The position numbers and the translations under genes are program-made. The notes beneath the pieces were generated by a model, which made no database searches, was not told where the DNA came from, and saw only the letters and a program-made list of their open reading frames with translations. From NCBI RefSeq assembly GCF_003858635.1, contig NZ_RQJO01000008.1, positions 434,001-498,000 on the forward strand: DNA of 64,000 nucleotides. The letters run 5' to 3'. Of this stretch, positions 43,993 to 53,445 are shown in pieces. The stretch's first letter is position 1; the number at the start of each line of letters is the position of its first letter. This stretch comes from Larkinella rosea (GTDB lineage Bacteria; Bacteroidota; Bacteroidia; Cytophagales; Spirosomataceae).

Positions 43993-46900
43993 ATGAAGAT
44001 TCTGTGGTTTCATTTCCTGGCTCTGTTATCGACCTTTTTAACCTACGGTGGGAATCAAACGAATGATCTGAAAATCAGTAATCTGCGGACCGAGTATGTA
44101 GTAAATCCGATTGGGATTGATGTCACCCAGCCCCGCCTGAGCTGGGAATTGGTTTCTGCCAGAAAAGCCCAGTCTCAGTCGGCTTACCAGATTCTGGTTA
44201 GTACGGACTCCCTCGCCCTGGTAAACGATGTCGCTAACGTATGGGATTCAAAAAAAGTGGAATCCGACCGAGCCAGCCAGGTGAGGTACACCGGCAGCAA
44301 GCTGGTTTCCCGGACCACCTATTTCTGGAAAGTCCGCGTCTGGGATGCCGGGAAGAACGTGAGTTCGTGGAGTCCAATAGCCAGCTGGTCGATGGGACTG
44401 CTACAGAAAGAAGACTGGCGGGCGCACTGGATTGGAGCACCGGAAGAAAATGTACCTGACAGCGCAAAATTCAACATCTGGCCCAGCTTTCAGTCGGGTT
44501 TTAGTGCAACGGAGATTGCTGGAAATCAATGGATTGGAGTTGATTTGGGCTCGCAACGGGAAATTCATCAAATTAAATTATATCCGGCAGTGTCTAAACT
44601 TCAGACCAACGGATACTTATTTCCCCGGCGTTTCAAAATTTTGGTATCGGCTACCCCTGACTTTAAAAAGCCAACGGTCATTGCGGACGAAAGCGCCCGG
44701 GATTATGACCAGAAAGGGCTGGAACCGTACAGTAAACAGATGACGCCCGCAACCGGTCGATACATCCGGATAGTCGTCAGCAAACTCCGAAAAGCGGACG
44801 AAGGCAAGTACGCCTACGCCTTCGCTGAGTTGGAAGCCATCAATGCCCGTTCCGAAAATGTGGCCTTAAAAAAACCGGTTGTAGCCTCTATTCCGTACGC
44901 TGCGTATCCGGCCTTTTCGGCTGAAAACTGGTCGCCCGCAAAATTGACGGATGGAGCTTACACCGGCAGTTCGGCCAATCGCAAGCCCTTCAAAACGTCC
45001 ATCCCAGCATCGCCTTTGTTGCGCAAGACCTTTACGGTAACGAAAAAAATTAAGAAGGCCACCCTCTACGCGAGCGCTTTGGGAATGTATGAGATGACCA
45101 TTAACGGCAAAAAAGCCGGGAATCAGGTGTTGGCACCTGAGTGGACCGATTACCACGAACGCGTTCAGTATCAAACCTATGACGTCACAAAATCCCTGAA
45201 AAATGGCGTTAATGTGATCGGTGCGATGCTGGCCGATGGCTGGTATGCGGGCGGCCTTTTTTCCCATCCTGATCGGGGTGCGTACGGATTCGACCGGCGA
45301 TTGATCGCGCAGTTGGAGCTGCTGTTTGACGATGAAACCCGAACGCAGGTTGTAACCGATCAAAGCTGGAAACTATTGGAAAACGGCCCTATCCAAACGG
45401 CATCCCTCTTCGACGGCGAAAATTTTAATGCCAAGCTCTTACCCGCGAAGTGGATGGAGCCCGGTTTTGACGATTCTGTTTGGAAACCGGCTACGGTTGA
45501 TAAAACCATCTCAAAAGTCCTCAACGCACAGGGCAACGAGCCGATCAAAGTGATTCAGGAAATTACGCCGGTGAAGGTCGTCAAGGTGAAAGACGGCACG
45601 TACATCGTTGATCTGGGGCAAAACATAGCGGGGTGGGTGAACCTTAAAATTCCATACAATCCGGGTCAACCCATTACGTTCAGGCATGGTGAAGTGCTGG
45701 ACGAACAGGGGCAACTTTACGTCAGCAATCTGCGGGCCGCCAAACAAATTGACGTATATACCCCCGGATTAGAAAAAACCGTTGACTATGAACCACGTTT
45801 TACGTATCACGGCTTTCGGTACGTTGAGATTTCCGGTCTGACCCAGGAACCTAAATTAACCCATATAACGGGGAAAGTGGTCGCGTCGGCTGCGCCTTTG
45901 GCAGGTGCGTTTGAAAGTTCGTCGCCCGATCTTAACAAACTGTGGACCAATATTTTATGGACCCAGCGGGGGAACATGCATTCGGTCCCGACCGACTGTC
46001 CGCAACGGGATGAGCGGGCGGGATGGATGGGCGATGCCCAGGTGTTTGCCCAGACGTCTATTTTCAATTTGGACATGGGTGCCTTTTTCACCAAGTGGGT
46101 GCGGGATATGGCTGATTGTCAACGAGCCGACGGCCGTTATCCGGATTACACGCCACAGGTCGATAAGTGGAATCGCTATTGCAATGCCCCCGGCTGGAGC
46201 GATGCGGGTGTCTTAGTCCCCTGGCGAATGTATGAGAACTATGGCGATACGGCCATCCTGGCCCGCCAGTATACCTCGATGAAAGCCTACATCCGGCACA
46301 TTCTGGAGACCAACCCGGATTTGTTGTGGAAAAATGAACGGGGGAACATGTACGGCGATTGGCTGAATGGAAATACCATCATTGCCGACGACTATCCGAA
46401 AGAGGGCGGTAAAGTAGATAATGATATCTACTCGACAGCCTTTTTTGCAAACTCAACGCGCACCGTCGCCAAAGTTGCCCGGCTATTGGGTCACCAACAG
46501 GGGTACGTGTTCTACGACTCGCTGGCAAACGCGATAAAGGCGCGGTTTGTCAAAGAGTACATTGCCGAAGACGGTACCATAGCCGGCAATACGCAGGCGG
46601 CTTACGCCCTCGCTTTGGAGTTTGACCTGGTACCCGAAAACCTGAAGAAACAGGCCGCAGCCCACATGGTACAGGCCATTAAGGCGTATGATTACCGCAT
46701 CTCGACCGGCATTCAGTCAACGATCCGGTTGATGAATCAGTTGTCGGAATTTGGCTACGCGGATGTGGCTTACAAATTACTGGAAAGCCGCCGGTTTCCT
46801 TCCTGGATCTACTCGATTGACCAGGGAGCAACCACCATTTGGGAACGCTGGGATGGATACGTGAAGGGACGCGGTTTTCAGAACGTAGGCATGAATTCAT

Positions 46901-47277
46901 TCAATCATTACGCCATCGGAGCCGTGGGCGAATGGATGTATCGAAGCATTCTGGGCATTAATGCCGATTCCGCTGGTTACAAGCACTTTACCATTAAACC
47001 GCGCTTGGGAGGCAGCCTGACCTGGGCCAAAGGGTCTTATCATTCCATTGCCGGAAAAATTGCCGTCGACTGGAAAGTCGATAACGGCACCTTTCAGTTA
47101 GCGGTTCAGATTCCGGCGAATACAACGGCTACCGTGTTTTTGCCAACCGGGAAAAGCATCAGCGAAAACGGGCAACGTATCGCCGGGTCAACCGATATTC
47201 GGATTGTTGAAACCACGGCCGCCGGTACGGCTTTACTCGTGCCATCCGGGAGTTATACGTTTAGCGTGGCCTTATGA
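43993..47277 (+). CDS. GH78 alpha-L-rhamnosidase with an inserted discoidin/F5-8C-like domain
   Basis: A 1094-residue protein. The ATG at 43993 begins a signal peptide (ILWFHFLALLSTFLTYGG). The N-terminal Fn3-like domain (LRTEYVVNPIGIDVTQPRLSW) and the YFWKVRVWD block are standard for GH78. Then a discoidin-like carbohydrate-binding insert appears (NQWIGVDLGSQREIHQIKL, FKILVSATPDF, YIRIVVSKL; about 175-330). The Bac_rhamnosid N domain follows (ASALGMYEMTINGKKAG), and the catalytic (alpha/alpha)6 barrel carries DCPQRDERAGWMGD (668-681) and the later GATTIWERWDGY. It hydrolyses terminal alpha-L-rhamnosyl residues outside the cytoplasm. Its stop overlaps the next GH78 gene by 4 nt. Confidence 0.93.
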   Translation: MKILWFHFLALLSTFLTYGGNQTNDLKISNLRTEYVVNPIGIDVTQPRLSWELVSARKAQSQSAYQILVSTDSLALVNDVANVWDSKKVESDRASQVRYTGSKLVSRTTYFWKVRVWDAGKNVSSWSPIASWSMGLLQKEDWRAHWIGAPEENVPDSAKFNIWPSFQSGFSATEIAGNQWIGVDLGSQREIHQIKLYPAVSKLQTNGYLFPRRFKILVSATPDFKKPTVIADESARDYDQKGLEPYSKQMTPATGRYIRIVVSKLRKADEGKYAYAFAELEAINARSENVALKKPVVASIPYAAYPAFSAENWSPAKLTDGAYTGSSANRKPFKTSIPASPLLRKTFTVTKKIKKATLYASALGMYEMTINGKKAGNQVLAPEWTDYHERVQYQTYDVTKSLKNGVNVIGAMLADGWYAGGLFSHPDRGAYGFDRRLIAQLELLFDDETRTQVVTDQSWKLLENGPIQTASLFDGENFNAKLLPAKWMEPGFDDSVWKPATVDKTISKVLNAQGNEPIKVIQEITPVKVVKVKDGTYIVDLGQNIAGWVNLKIPYNPGQPITFRHGEVLDEQGQLYVSNLRAAKQIDVYTPGLEKTVDYEPRFTYHGFRYVEISGLTQEPKLTHITGKVVASAAPLAGAFESSSPDLNKLWTNILWTQRGNMHSVPTDCPQRDERAGWMGDAQVFAQTSIFNLDMGAFFTKWVRDMADCQRADGRYPDYTPQVDKWNRYCNAPGWSDAGVLVPWRMYENYGDTAILARQYTSMKAYIRHILETNPDLLWKNERGNMYGDWLNGNTIIADDYPKEGGKVDNDIYSTAFFANSTRTVAKVARLLGHQQGYVFYDSLANAIKARFVKEYIAEDGTIAGNTQAAYALALEFDLVPENLKKQAAAHMVQAIKAYDYRISTGIQSTIRLMNQLSEFGYADVAYKLLESRRFPSWIYSIDQGATTIWERWDGYVKGRGFQNVGMNSFNHYAIGAVGEWMYRSILGINADSAGYKHFTIKPRLGGSLTWAKGSYHSIAGKIAVDWKVDNGTFQLAVQIPANTTATVFLPTGKSISENGQRIAGSTDIRIVETTAAGTALLVPSGSYTFSVAL

Positions 47278-50003
47278 AGAGTAGAAAAATAACGTTACTG
47301 ATCGTCTTACTGCTCATCATAGGTCCTGCCGTAAAAGCGCAACTTCGGGTGGTTGCCGCTTTATGCGACAATCGGACTAACCCGGTTGGTATTCACCCAA
47401 GTGATCTGTTTTTCTCCTGGGAAATGCAATCATCCGGGGAAGCCGTCACACAATCGGCGTATCAAGTGGTCATTGCCACGTCGAAAGCGAAGTTAACGGC
47501 AGGCCAGTTTGATGTATTCAATACCGATGTAGTGAACAGTGATCGGAGTATTCAGGTGCCGTATTTGGGGAAAGCACTTCAGTCGGCGCAGACGTATTTC
47601 TGGAAAGTTCGGGTCTGGGACATGGATAAAAAAACGTCTGCGTGGAGTAGCCCACAGCAGTTTACAACGGGAATCTTTACCCCGGCGGATTGGAAAAATG
47701 CCCGCTGGATTGGCTACGAAGATTTGCCCGATTCCGGGCGGGTTGTGCCCTTCGTTCACCTTCAACTGAAACCGGGTGATCCCCGGATTTTTAAAAACGC
47801 CCGGTCACCGTTGCTCCGTAAAGAATTTACAACGGCTAAAAAAGTGGCGAAAGCACTCTTGTTTATCAGCGGTTTAGGCCATTATGAGGCCAGTATCAAT
47901 GGCCAACGGATCGGAGACGCTTTTTTGTCGCCCGGCTGGACCAGCTACGATAAAACCATTCTGTATAACACCTACGATGTTACCGGGCAACTCCGTCCCG
48001 GCAGCAATGCGATCGGCGTCCTGCTGGGCAACGGTTTCTACTCCATTTCGCAGGAGCGATACGTGAAAGGAACGGGCACTTTTGGAAACCCCAAATTGAT
48101 TGCCCTGCTGAAAATTACATACACCGATGGCAGCACGGATCACCTGATTTCGGACCAAAGCTGGAAAGCAAGCCCGTCGCCCATTACGTTCAATACCATC
48201 TATGGCGGGGAGGATTATGACGCCCGCCAGGAGCAGAAAGGCTGGAATACGGCCGGTTTCGCCGATAAGACCTGGAAGGATGCGGTTTTAGTTACTACGC
48301 CGACAGGTAAACTACTGCCCGAAATTGATTACCCCGTTCGGTTGCTGGATTCCTTAACTGCCAGGAAAATGACGGTGGTCGGCCCGAATACCGTCGTGTA
48401 TGATTTTGGCCAGAACTGTTCGGGAATTCCCCGCATCCACGTAAAAGGGAAAGCGGGACAGACCCTGAAAATCACACCGGCCGAATTGCTGCATGCGGAC
48501 GGTACCGTCAATCAGGCGGATGGCGTGACACCCCATTCGTATGCGTATACGCTAAACGGAGATGGCGAAGAAACCTGGCAGCCCCGGTTTTCCTATTTTG
48601 CCGTTCGATACGTTCAGGTGGAGGGTGTCCGGGTCAAGGGAGAAGATGCTGATTTGCCGGTAGTTACGGAACTAAAAATACTCCACAACCGCAATGCGGC
48701 TCCTTCAACTGGTACGTTTGCCTGTTCGAATGCGCTGTTTAATCGAATCTATACCCTGACGGATTGGGCGATCAAAAGCAATCTGCAAAGTTACATCACC
48801 GATAATCCCCAACGGGAAAAACTGAGCTGGCAGGGTGAGCAGAATTTTATGCGCACGGCGATCAACTATACGTACAATGTGTACAGCCTATACCGCAGTC
48901 TGATTCAGAACATGGCCGACGCGCAGCACGAAAATGGCCTGGTTCCCGACATTGCCCCGGAGTACATAAAATTCGAAGGCCCTTTTGTTGATTCGCCCGA
49001 ATGGGGCACCACAGCGATCCTGGATTCCTGGTTTTTGGTTCAGTTTTACGGGGATACATCGGTAGTCCGCAAAACCTACCGGATGATGACCCGGTACGCG
49101 GATTTTCTGGAAAGCCGGGCGACCGACAACCTGCTCCTGTACGGTTTGGGCGACTGGCTGGATATCGGAAAAGTGACACCCATCGGCGTTACGGCTACGG
49201 CTTATTACTACCATTCCATCAGCGCCTTAAGCGCCATGGCGGCTTTGATTGGAAAACCGGACGATGCCGCCCGCTACCGCAAGCTGGCCGAAATGATCAA
49301 AACCGCCTTCAATACAAAGTTCTTTAACCCGGAGAAGAAACTTTATGCGACCGGTAGCCAAACCGCCATGGCGATGCCAATCAGCCTGGGTCTGGTAGAG
49401 GAAAAATACAAAAAACAAGTACTCCATAACCTGGTGACGAACATTCAGTCCATTGACGCCAACCGACTGACCGCGGGCGATGTCGGAAACCGGTATCTGA
49501 TCAAAGCGCTCTACGAAAATAATCACCCGGAAACGCTGTTTACCATGACCAATCGCGACGATGTGCCGGGCTATGGGTACCTGCTGAAACACGGGGCGAC
49601 GGCACTGGTCGAAACCTGGGATGGCAAATCATCGCAGAATCAACTGGCGATGGGCCATATTCTGGAGTGGTTTTACGCGGGCATTGCCGGTATTGCTCAG
49701 GCGGAAAATTCCGTTGCGTTTAAGCACCTGAAACTTCGCCCCCAGCCGGTCGGTGATCTGACCTGGGCCAAGGGTAGTTTCCATTCGCCGTATGGCTGGA
49801 TCAAATCCGGCTGGACCAAAACCGGCAACCGGTTTAGCTATCAGGTAGAAATCCCCGTAAACACCGTAGCCACCGTTTATTTGCCCGCGAAGGGCTATTC
49901 AAAAATTTATAAAAATGGAAAAACCGTCCGGGATTATACAATCGAAGGGGATACGGCTCGGCTGGAACTGGGTTCAGGTAAGTTTGTGCTAAACGTCGAG
50001 TGA
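47274..50003 (+). CDS. second GH78-type alpha-L-rhamnosidase, with a divergent active-site motif
   Basis: A 909-residue protein with a signal peptide (ITLLIVLLLIIGPAVKAQ). Domain order follows GH78: Fn3-like start (LCDNRTNPVGIHPSDLFFSW), Bac_rhamnosid N (FISGLGHYEASINGQRIG), a concanavalin-like domain (VVYDFGQNCSGIPRIHVKG) and the six-hairpin barrel. The catalytic segment is DNPQREKLSWQGE (510-522) rather than the classical DCPQRDERxGWxGD, and the later Glu lies in GATALVETWDG. It lacks the discoidin-like insert of its neighbour. The two enzymes probably act on different rhamnose linkages of the same glycan. Translationally coupled to the first GH78 gene. Confidence 0.92.
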   Translation: MKSRKITLLIVLLLIIGPAVKAQLRVVAALCDNRTNPVGIHPSDLFFSWEMQSSGEAVTQSAYQVVIATSKAKLTAGQFDVFNTDVVNSDRSIQVPYLGKALQSAQTYFWKVRVWDMDKKTSAWSSPQQFTTGIFTPADWKNARWIGYEDLPDSGRVVPFVHLQLKPGDPRIFKNARSPLLRKEFTTAKKVAKALLFISGLGHYEASINGQRIGDAFLSPGWTSYDKTILYNTYDVTGQLRPGSNAIGVLLGNGFYSISQERYVKGTGTFGNPKLIALLKITYTDGSTDHLISDQSWKASPSPITFNTIYGGEDYDARQEQKGWNTAGFADKTWKDAVLVTTPTGKLLPEIDYPVRLLDSLTARKMTVVGPNTVVYDFGQNCSGIPRIHVKGKAGQTLKITPAELLHADGTVNQADGVTPHSYAYTLNGDGEETWQPRFSYFAVRYVQVEGVRVKGEDADLPVVTELKILHNRNAAPSTGTFACSNALFNRIYTLTDWAIKSNLQSYITDNPQREKLSWQGEQNFMRTAINYTYNVYSLYRSLIQNMADAQHENGLVPDIAPEYIKFEGPFVDSPEWGTTAILDSWFLVQFYGDTSVVRKTYRMMTRYADFLESRATDNLLLYGLGDWLDIGKVTPIGVTATAYYYHSISALSAMAALIGKPDDAARYRKLAEMIKTAFNTKFFNPEKKLYATGSQTAMAMPISLGLVEEKYKKQVLHNLVTNIQSIDANRLTAGDVGNRYLIKALYENNHPETLFTMTNRDDVPGYGYLLKHGATALVETWDGKSSQNQLAMGHILEWFYAGIAGIAQAENSVAFKHLKLRPQPVGDLTWAKGSFHSPYGWIKSGWTKTGNRFSYQVEIPVNTVATVYLPAKGYSKIYKNGKTVRDYTIEGDTARLELGSGKFVLNVE

Positions 50004-50022
50004 TCAAGAATTTGACGAAACA

Positions 50023-50769
50023 ATGAGAGGACTAAAAAATAAAACCGTAGTGATTACCGGCGGCCTTGGAGACCTGGGTTATGCCACTGCCACCCGAATG
50101 ACCGAAGAGGGGTGTGTGGTTGTTCTGGTTGATCTTCAACCCGATACGAAACATAAAGCCTCCGATCTGGATGCCCATTTCTGGCAACTCGATATCAGCG
50201 ATGAAGCTGCCGTGGCGGAAACCTGCGCGGCCATTGAAAGCGAGGTTGGCCCCGCTCATGTGCTCATCAATACCGCAGCCCGGTTTATCTTCAAAGGGGT
50301 GGAGGCTACGGCAGACGAATGGCAGCAGATTAACGCCGTAAATATTGGCGGTACATCGCTGATGGCCAAATACATCGTTCCGCAGATGAAAAAGAACGGC
50401 GGTGGCAGTATCATCAATTATTCATCGGTGAGCGGTTTTGTCGGACAATCCAACTTTGCCACGTACAACGCCACCAAATTCGCCATTCGGGGGCTGACCA
50501 AATGCTGGGCGCAGGACCTGGCTCCTTTCGGAATTCGGGTGAACACCCTGTGCCCCGGCTACATCTACACCAGCGCCTTTATCAATTCATGCGAAAAATT
50601 AGGCCTGGACATCGACGAAGAAGATCGTCGGGCATCGGCCATGCACCTGCTGAACCGGCAGGGACGTCCCGAAGAAGTAGCTGCAGCAGCCGCTTTTCTG
50701 GCCAGTGACGATTCTTCCTTCATTACCGGCAGCGACTTATTGGTTGATGGCGGCTATTTAGCAAAATAA
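50023..50769 (+). CDS. short-chain dehydrogenase/reductase
   Basis: A 248-residue cytoplasmic SDR. The NAD(P) loop TGGLGDLG (12-19), the NTAAR segment (83-87), catalytic Ser135 in YSSVSG and YNATK (Tyr148, Lys152) are intact; the C terminus ITGSDLLVDGGY is classical. The position directly after two rhamnosidases suggests an L-rhamnose 1-dehydrogenase or a related sugar dehydrogenase, but SDR substrates cannot be read from sequence. First of four metabolic genes, 19 nt after the GH78 gene and 4 nt before the cyclase gene. Confidence 0.9.
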   Translation: MRGLKNKTVVITGGLGDLGYATATRMTEEGCVVVLVDLQPDTKHKASDLDAHFWQLDISDEAAVAETCAAIESEVGPAHVLINTAARFIFKGVEATADEWQQINAVNIGGTSLMAKYIVPQMKKNGGGSIINYSSVSGFVGQSNFATYNATKFAIRGLTKCWAQDLAPFGIRVNTLCPGYIYTSAFINSCEKLGLDIDEEDRRASAMHLLNRQGRPEEVAAAAAFLASDDSSFITGSDLLVDGGYLAK

Positions 50770-50773
50770 AACG

Positions 50774-51397
50774 ATGAAACTGGTCGATCTATCCCATCCC
50801 CTGGTCCACGGACAGCAAACGTTTCCGTCTGACCCCAAGCTGAGCATCGTTCCGCACGGAAATACCCGCACATTGAAATACAACATTACGCAAATCGTGA
50901 TGGGGTCGCATCAGGGAACGCACCTGGACGCGATGTATCATTTTCTGGATGATGGCAAAACGCTGGACCAGATGCCTTTAGAGTGGTTTTATGGGAAGGT
51001 GCACGTACTGAGAATACCCAAAGAGGCCCGGGAAGAAATTACCGTTGCTGATTTTTTACCGTATGAGGAGTTGCTGGTTCCGGAGGCCAAAATCATCTAT
51101 GACACGGGGTGGTACAAACACTTTGGGCAGGATGATTTCTTCGAAAATTTCCCCTCGCTGACGCAGGAGGCCAGTACGTACCTGGCCGATCGAAACATCC
51201 GGATGCTGGGCATGGACACCCCAACGCCCAGCCGCGACTGGTATGAAGTTCATCACATCCTGCTAAAAAAAGAAATCGTCATTGTGGAAAGCCTGACAAA
51301 TCTGGATCAGGTTCCCGATGAATTTACGTTCATGGGATTTCCGCTCAACTTACAGGGCCGTGACGGCTCCCCGATACGGGCCGTGGCTCAATTCTGA
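50774..51397 (+). CDS. cyclase-family (KynB-like) metal-dependent hydrolase
   Basis: A 207-residue protein with the metal-binding signature HQGTHLDAMYH (His46, His50, Asp52, His56; HxGTHxDxxxH). Characterised members are kynurenine formamidase and isatin hydrolase; the family opens amide or lactam-like bonds with Zn or Mn. No other kynurenine gene is nearby, so a tryptophan role is unlikely. Between a dehydrogenase and an alcohol dehydrogenase it could hydrolyse a lactone made by the SDR, which is inference only. No signal peptide. The next gene begins 13 nt later. Confidence 0.88.
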   Translation: MKLVDLSHPLVHGQQTFPSDPKLSIVPHGNTRTLKYNITQIVMGSHQGTHLDAMYHFLDDGKTLDQMPLEWFYGKVHVLRIPKEAREEITVADFLPYEELLVPEAKIIYDTGWYKHFGQDDFFENFPSLTQEASTYLADRNIRMLGMDTPTPSRDWYEVHHILLKKEIVIVESLTNLDQVPDEFTFMGFPLNLQGRDGSPIRAVAQF

Positions 51398-51410
51398 AAG
51401 TCAGCTATCG

Positions 51411-52427
51411 ATGAAAGCACTGTTTTATCCCGAGTTTAAAAAACTCACGATTGCAGAAAGGCCATTCCCTTCTTTTTCCGAGGATGAGGTCTTGCTGAAA
51501 GTACTGGCTTGTGGCATTTGCGGGAGTGAGCTGGAAACCTTTAAAAACCAAAGCCCGCGCCGTGTCCCGCCTTTAATTATGGGCCATGAATTTTGCGGAA
51601 CGGTTGAGGATATGGGTTCCGACGTAACAGGCTTTACGAAAGGCGATTGGGTGGCCAGCAATAGCGTCGTGTCCTGCGGAACCTGCGATCCCTGCCAACG
51701 GGGAGTAACGAACTTATGCAAAAACCGGCAAATTTTCGGTATGCATCGGGGAGGGGCCTTTGGGGAATACGTGAATGTACCGGCCCATTGCCTGGTTCCG
51801 ATCCCGGAGAATACGACACCCCAAGCCGCCTGTATGGCCGAACCACTGGCCAATGGGATTCATATCGTCAACCTGATCAGGCACTTAAACCCTAAAAAAG
51901 TGTTGGTGATCGGTGCCGGACCCATCGGACTGGTTACGCAGCAGGCCTTTCAATCCCTGCTGGGCGTAGCGGTGTACGTAGCCGATCTGCGGAATGAACG
52001 GCTCTCCATTGCGCGGAAATTAGGCGCTACGGCCACCATCAATTCCTCGGAGGAAGACCTGGTTTCCGCTATTTATCAAGTTACCGACCAGGAAGGAATT
52101 GACCTGGTTGTTGATGCCGTAGGGAGTTCCCAAACGAACCAGCAGGCCTTGAAAGCCGTACGGCCGGGCGGGGCAATTGTGCTCATCGGTCTTTATGAAA
52201 ACACTCAATCCTTTTTTTCATACGACATTATTTTATCCGAAAAGCAACTCATTGGCACCTACGCGGCCACACAGCAGGAAATCAAAGAATCGTTGAATTT
52301 AATAGCTACCGGAAAAGTAGACGTTACGTCGTGGGTTCACTATTACCCGCTGGATAACGGGGTGGCGGCCTTTACTGACATGATGCTGGCAAAAGCAGAT
52401 CACGTCAAATCGGTTATCCTTTTCTAA
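51411..52427 (+). CDS. zinc-dependent medium-chain alcohol/polyol dehydrogenase
   Basis: A 338-residue MDR-family enzyme. Catalytic zinc ligands Cys34 (CGICGSE), His59 and Glu60 (GHEFCG), and four structural-zinc cysteines (Cys89, Cys92, Cys95, Cys103) are present. The Rossmann part has VIGAGPIGL (about 164-172). It resembles sorbitol, threonine and galactitol-type dehydrogenases. The start at 51411 gives the normal N terminus MKALFYPEFKKLTIAE; a longer in-frame start lies within the cyclase gene. It oxidises a secondary alcohol of a sugar-derived intermediate, substrate unknown. Confidence 0.92.
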   Translation: MKALFYPEFKKLTIAERPFPSFSEDEVLLKVLACGICGSELETFKNQSPRRVPPLIMGHEFCGTVEDMGSDVTGFTKGDWVASNSVVSCGTCDPCQRGVTNLCKNRQIFGMHRGGAFGEYVNVPAHCLVPIPENTTPQAACMAEPLANGIHIVNLIRHLNPKKVLVIGAGPIGLVTQQAFQSLLGVAVYVADLRNERLSIARKLGATATINSSEEDLVSAIYQVTDQEGIDLVVDAVGSSQTNQQALKAVRPGGAIVLIGLYENTQSFFSYDIILSEKQLIGTYAATQQEIKESLNLIATGKVDVTSWVHYYPLDNGVAAFTDMMLAKADHVKSVILF

Positions 52428-52479
52428 GTTTCATTTTCCGCCAATCGTTTGCTCTCGGGCATCATTTGACGTTATTTTT

Positions 52480-53442
52480 ATGAATAGCAGCACGAAGAAA
52501 ATTGTCATTACGGATCACGGTTTTTCAAACATTAACCCGGAAAAAGCGGTATTGGAACAATCGGGCTATGAGCTGATCGACGCCCAATGCAGAAGCGAAG
52601 CCGATTTATTAGCGGCAACGCGGGATGCTTTTGCCCTGATCGTCCAATGGGCACCCATCACGGAAACCATCATCCGAAACCTGGATCATTGTCGGCTCAT
52701 TGTACGCTACGGTATTGGTGTTGATAATCTCAATCTGGCGGCAGCCAGGGAACGGCAAATACCGGTTTGTAACGTACCCGATTATTGCATCGATGAAGTG
52801 TCTGATCACACGTTGGCCTTAGCGATGGCGCTCCACCGGCAAATCCCGGCGACAGATCTGCGGGTTCGGGAGGGTGTTTGGAAAATAATTCCGCCCGGTA
52901 CGGTTCCAGCCTGCAAAGATGCTCTATTTACGACGCTGGGCTTTGGACGGATCGCGCGGGTTGTCCTCCAAAAAGCCGCTGCGTTCCATTTTAAATTGGC
53001 CGCATTCGATCCCTTTGTAAGCGAAGAAGAAATGCAGGCATTGGGTGTCCAGAAAATAACCTTTGAGGAAGCCCTGGCGAATTCGGATATTCTCTCCCTG
53101 CATTTACCCCTCAACGACACAACCCAACATCTCATTAATCGGGAAACGTTATTGAAAATGAAGTCGAATGCGGTTTTAATAAATACATCCCGGGGTGGGT
53201 TAATTAATACCATTGACCTGGCTCAGGCATTGATTACAGGGAGTATCGGTGGCGCTGGTATCGATGTCTTTGAACAGGAACCGCTTCCTGAAGATCATCC
53301 GATTCGTCAGGCACCCAATACGATACTTACCTCGCATACGGCCTGGTATAGTCAACGCAGCATTCCGATTCTTCAGCAATTTGCCGCCGAAGAAGTATTG
53401 AGAATGATAAACGGGGAACCGCTGAAGAACCAGGTAACTTAG
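52480..53442 (+). CDS. D-isomer-specific 2-hydroxyacid dehydrogenase
   Basis: A 320-residue protein. The nucleotide-binding GFGRIAR (154-160) and catalytic Arg238 (NTSRGGL), Glu267 (DVFEQEPLP) and His286 (TSHTAW) fit the phosphoglycerate-dehydrogenase/CtBP-like superfamily. It would reduce a 2-keto acid or oxidise a 2-hydroxy acid with NAD(H). Downstream of the other three metabolic genes (gap 52 nt) it may act on a keto-acid product of sugar breakdown. It ends 3 nt before the convergent AraC gene. Confidence 0.92.
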   Translation: MNSSTKKIVITDHGFSNINPEKAVLEQSGYELIDAQCRSEADLLAATRDAFALIVQWAPITETIIRNLDHCRLIVRYGIGVDNLNLAAARERQIPVCNVPDYCIDEVSDHTLALAMALHRQIPATDLRVREGVWKIIPPGTVPACKDALFTTLGFGRIARVVLQKAAAFHFKLAAFDPFVSEEEMQALGVQKITFEEALANSDILSLHLPLNDTTQHLINRETLLKMKSNAVLINTSRGGLINTIDLAQALITGSIGGAGIDVFEQEPLPEDHPIRQAPNTILTSHTAWYSQRSIPILQQFAAEEVLRMINGEPLKNQVT

Positions 53443-53445
53443 TAA

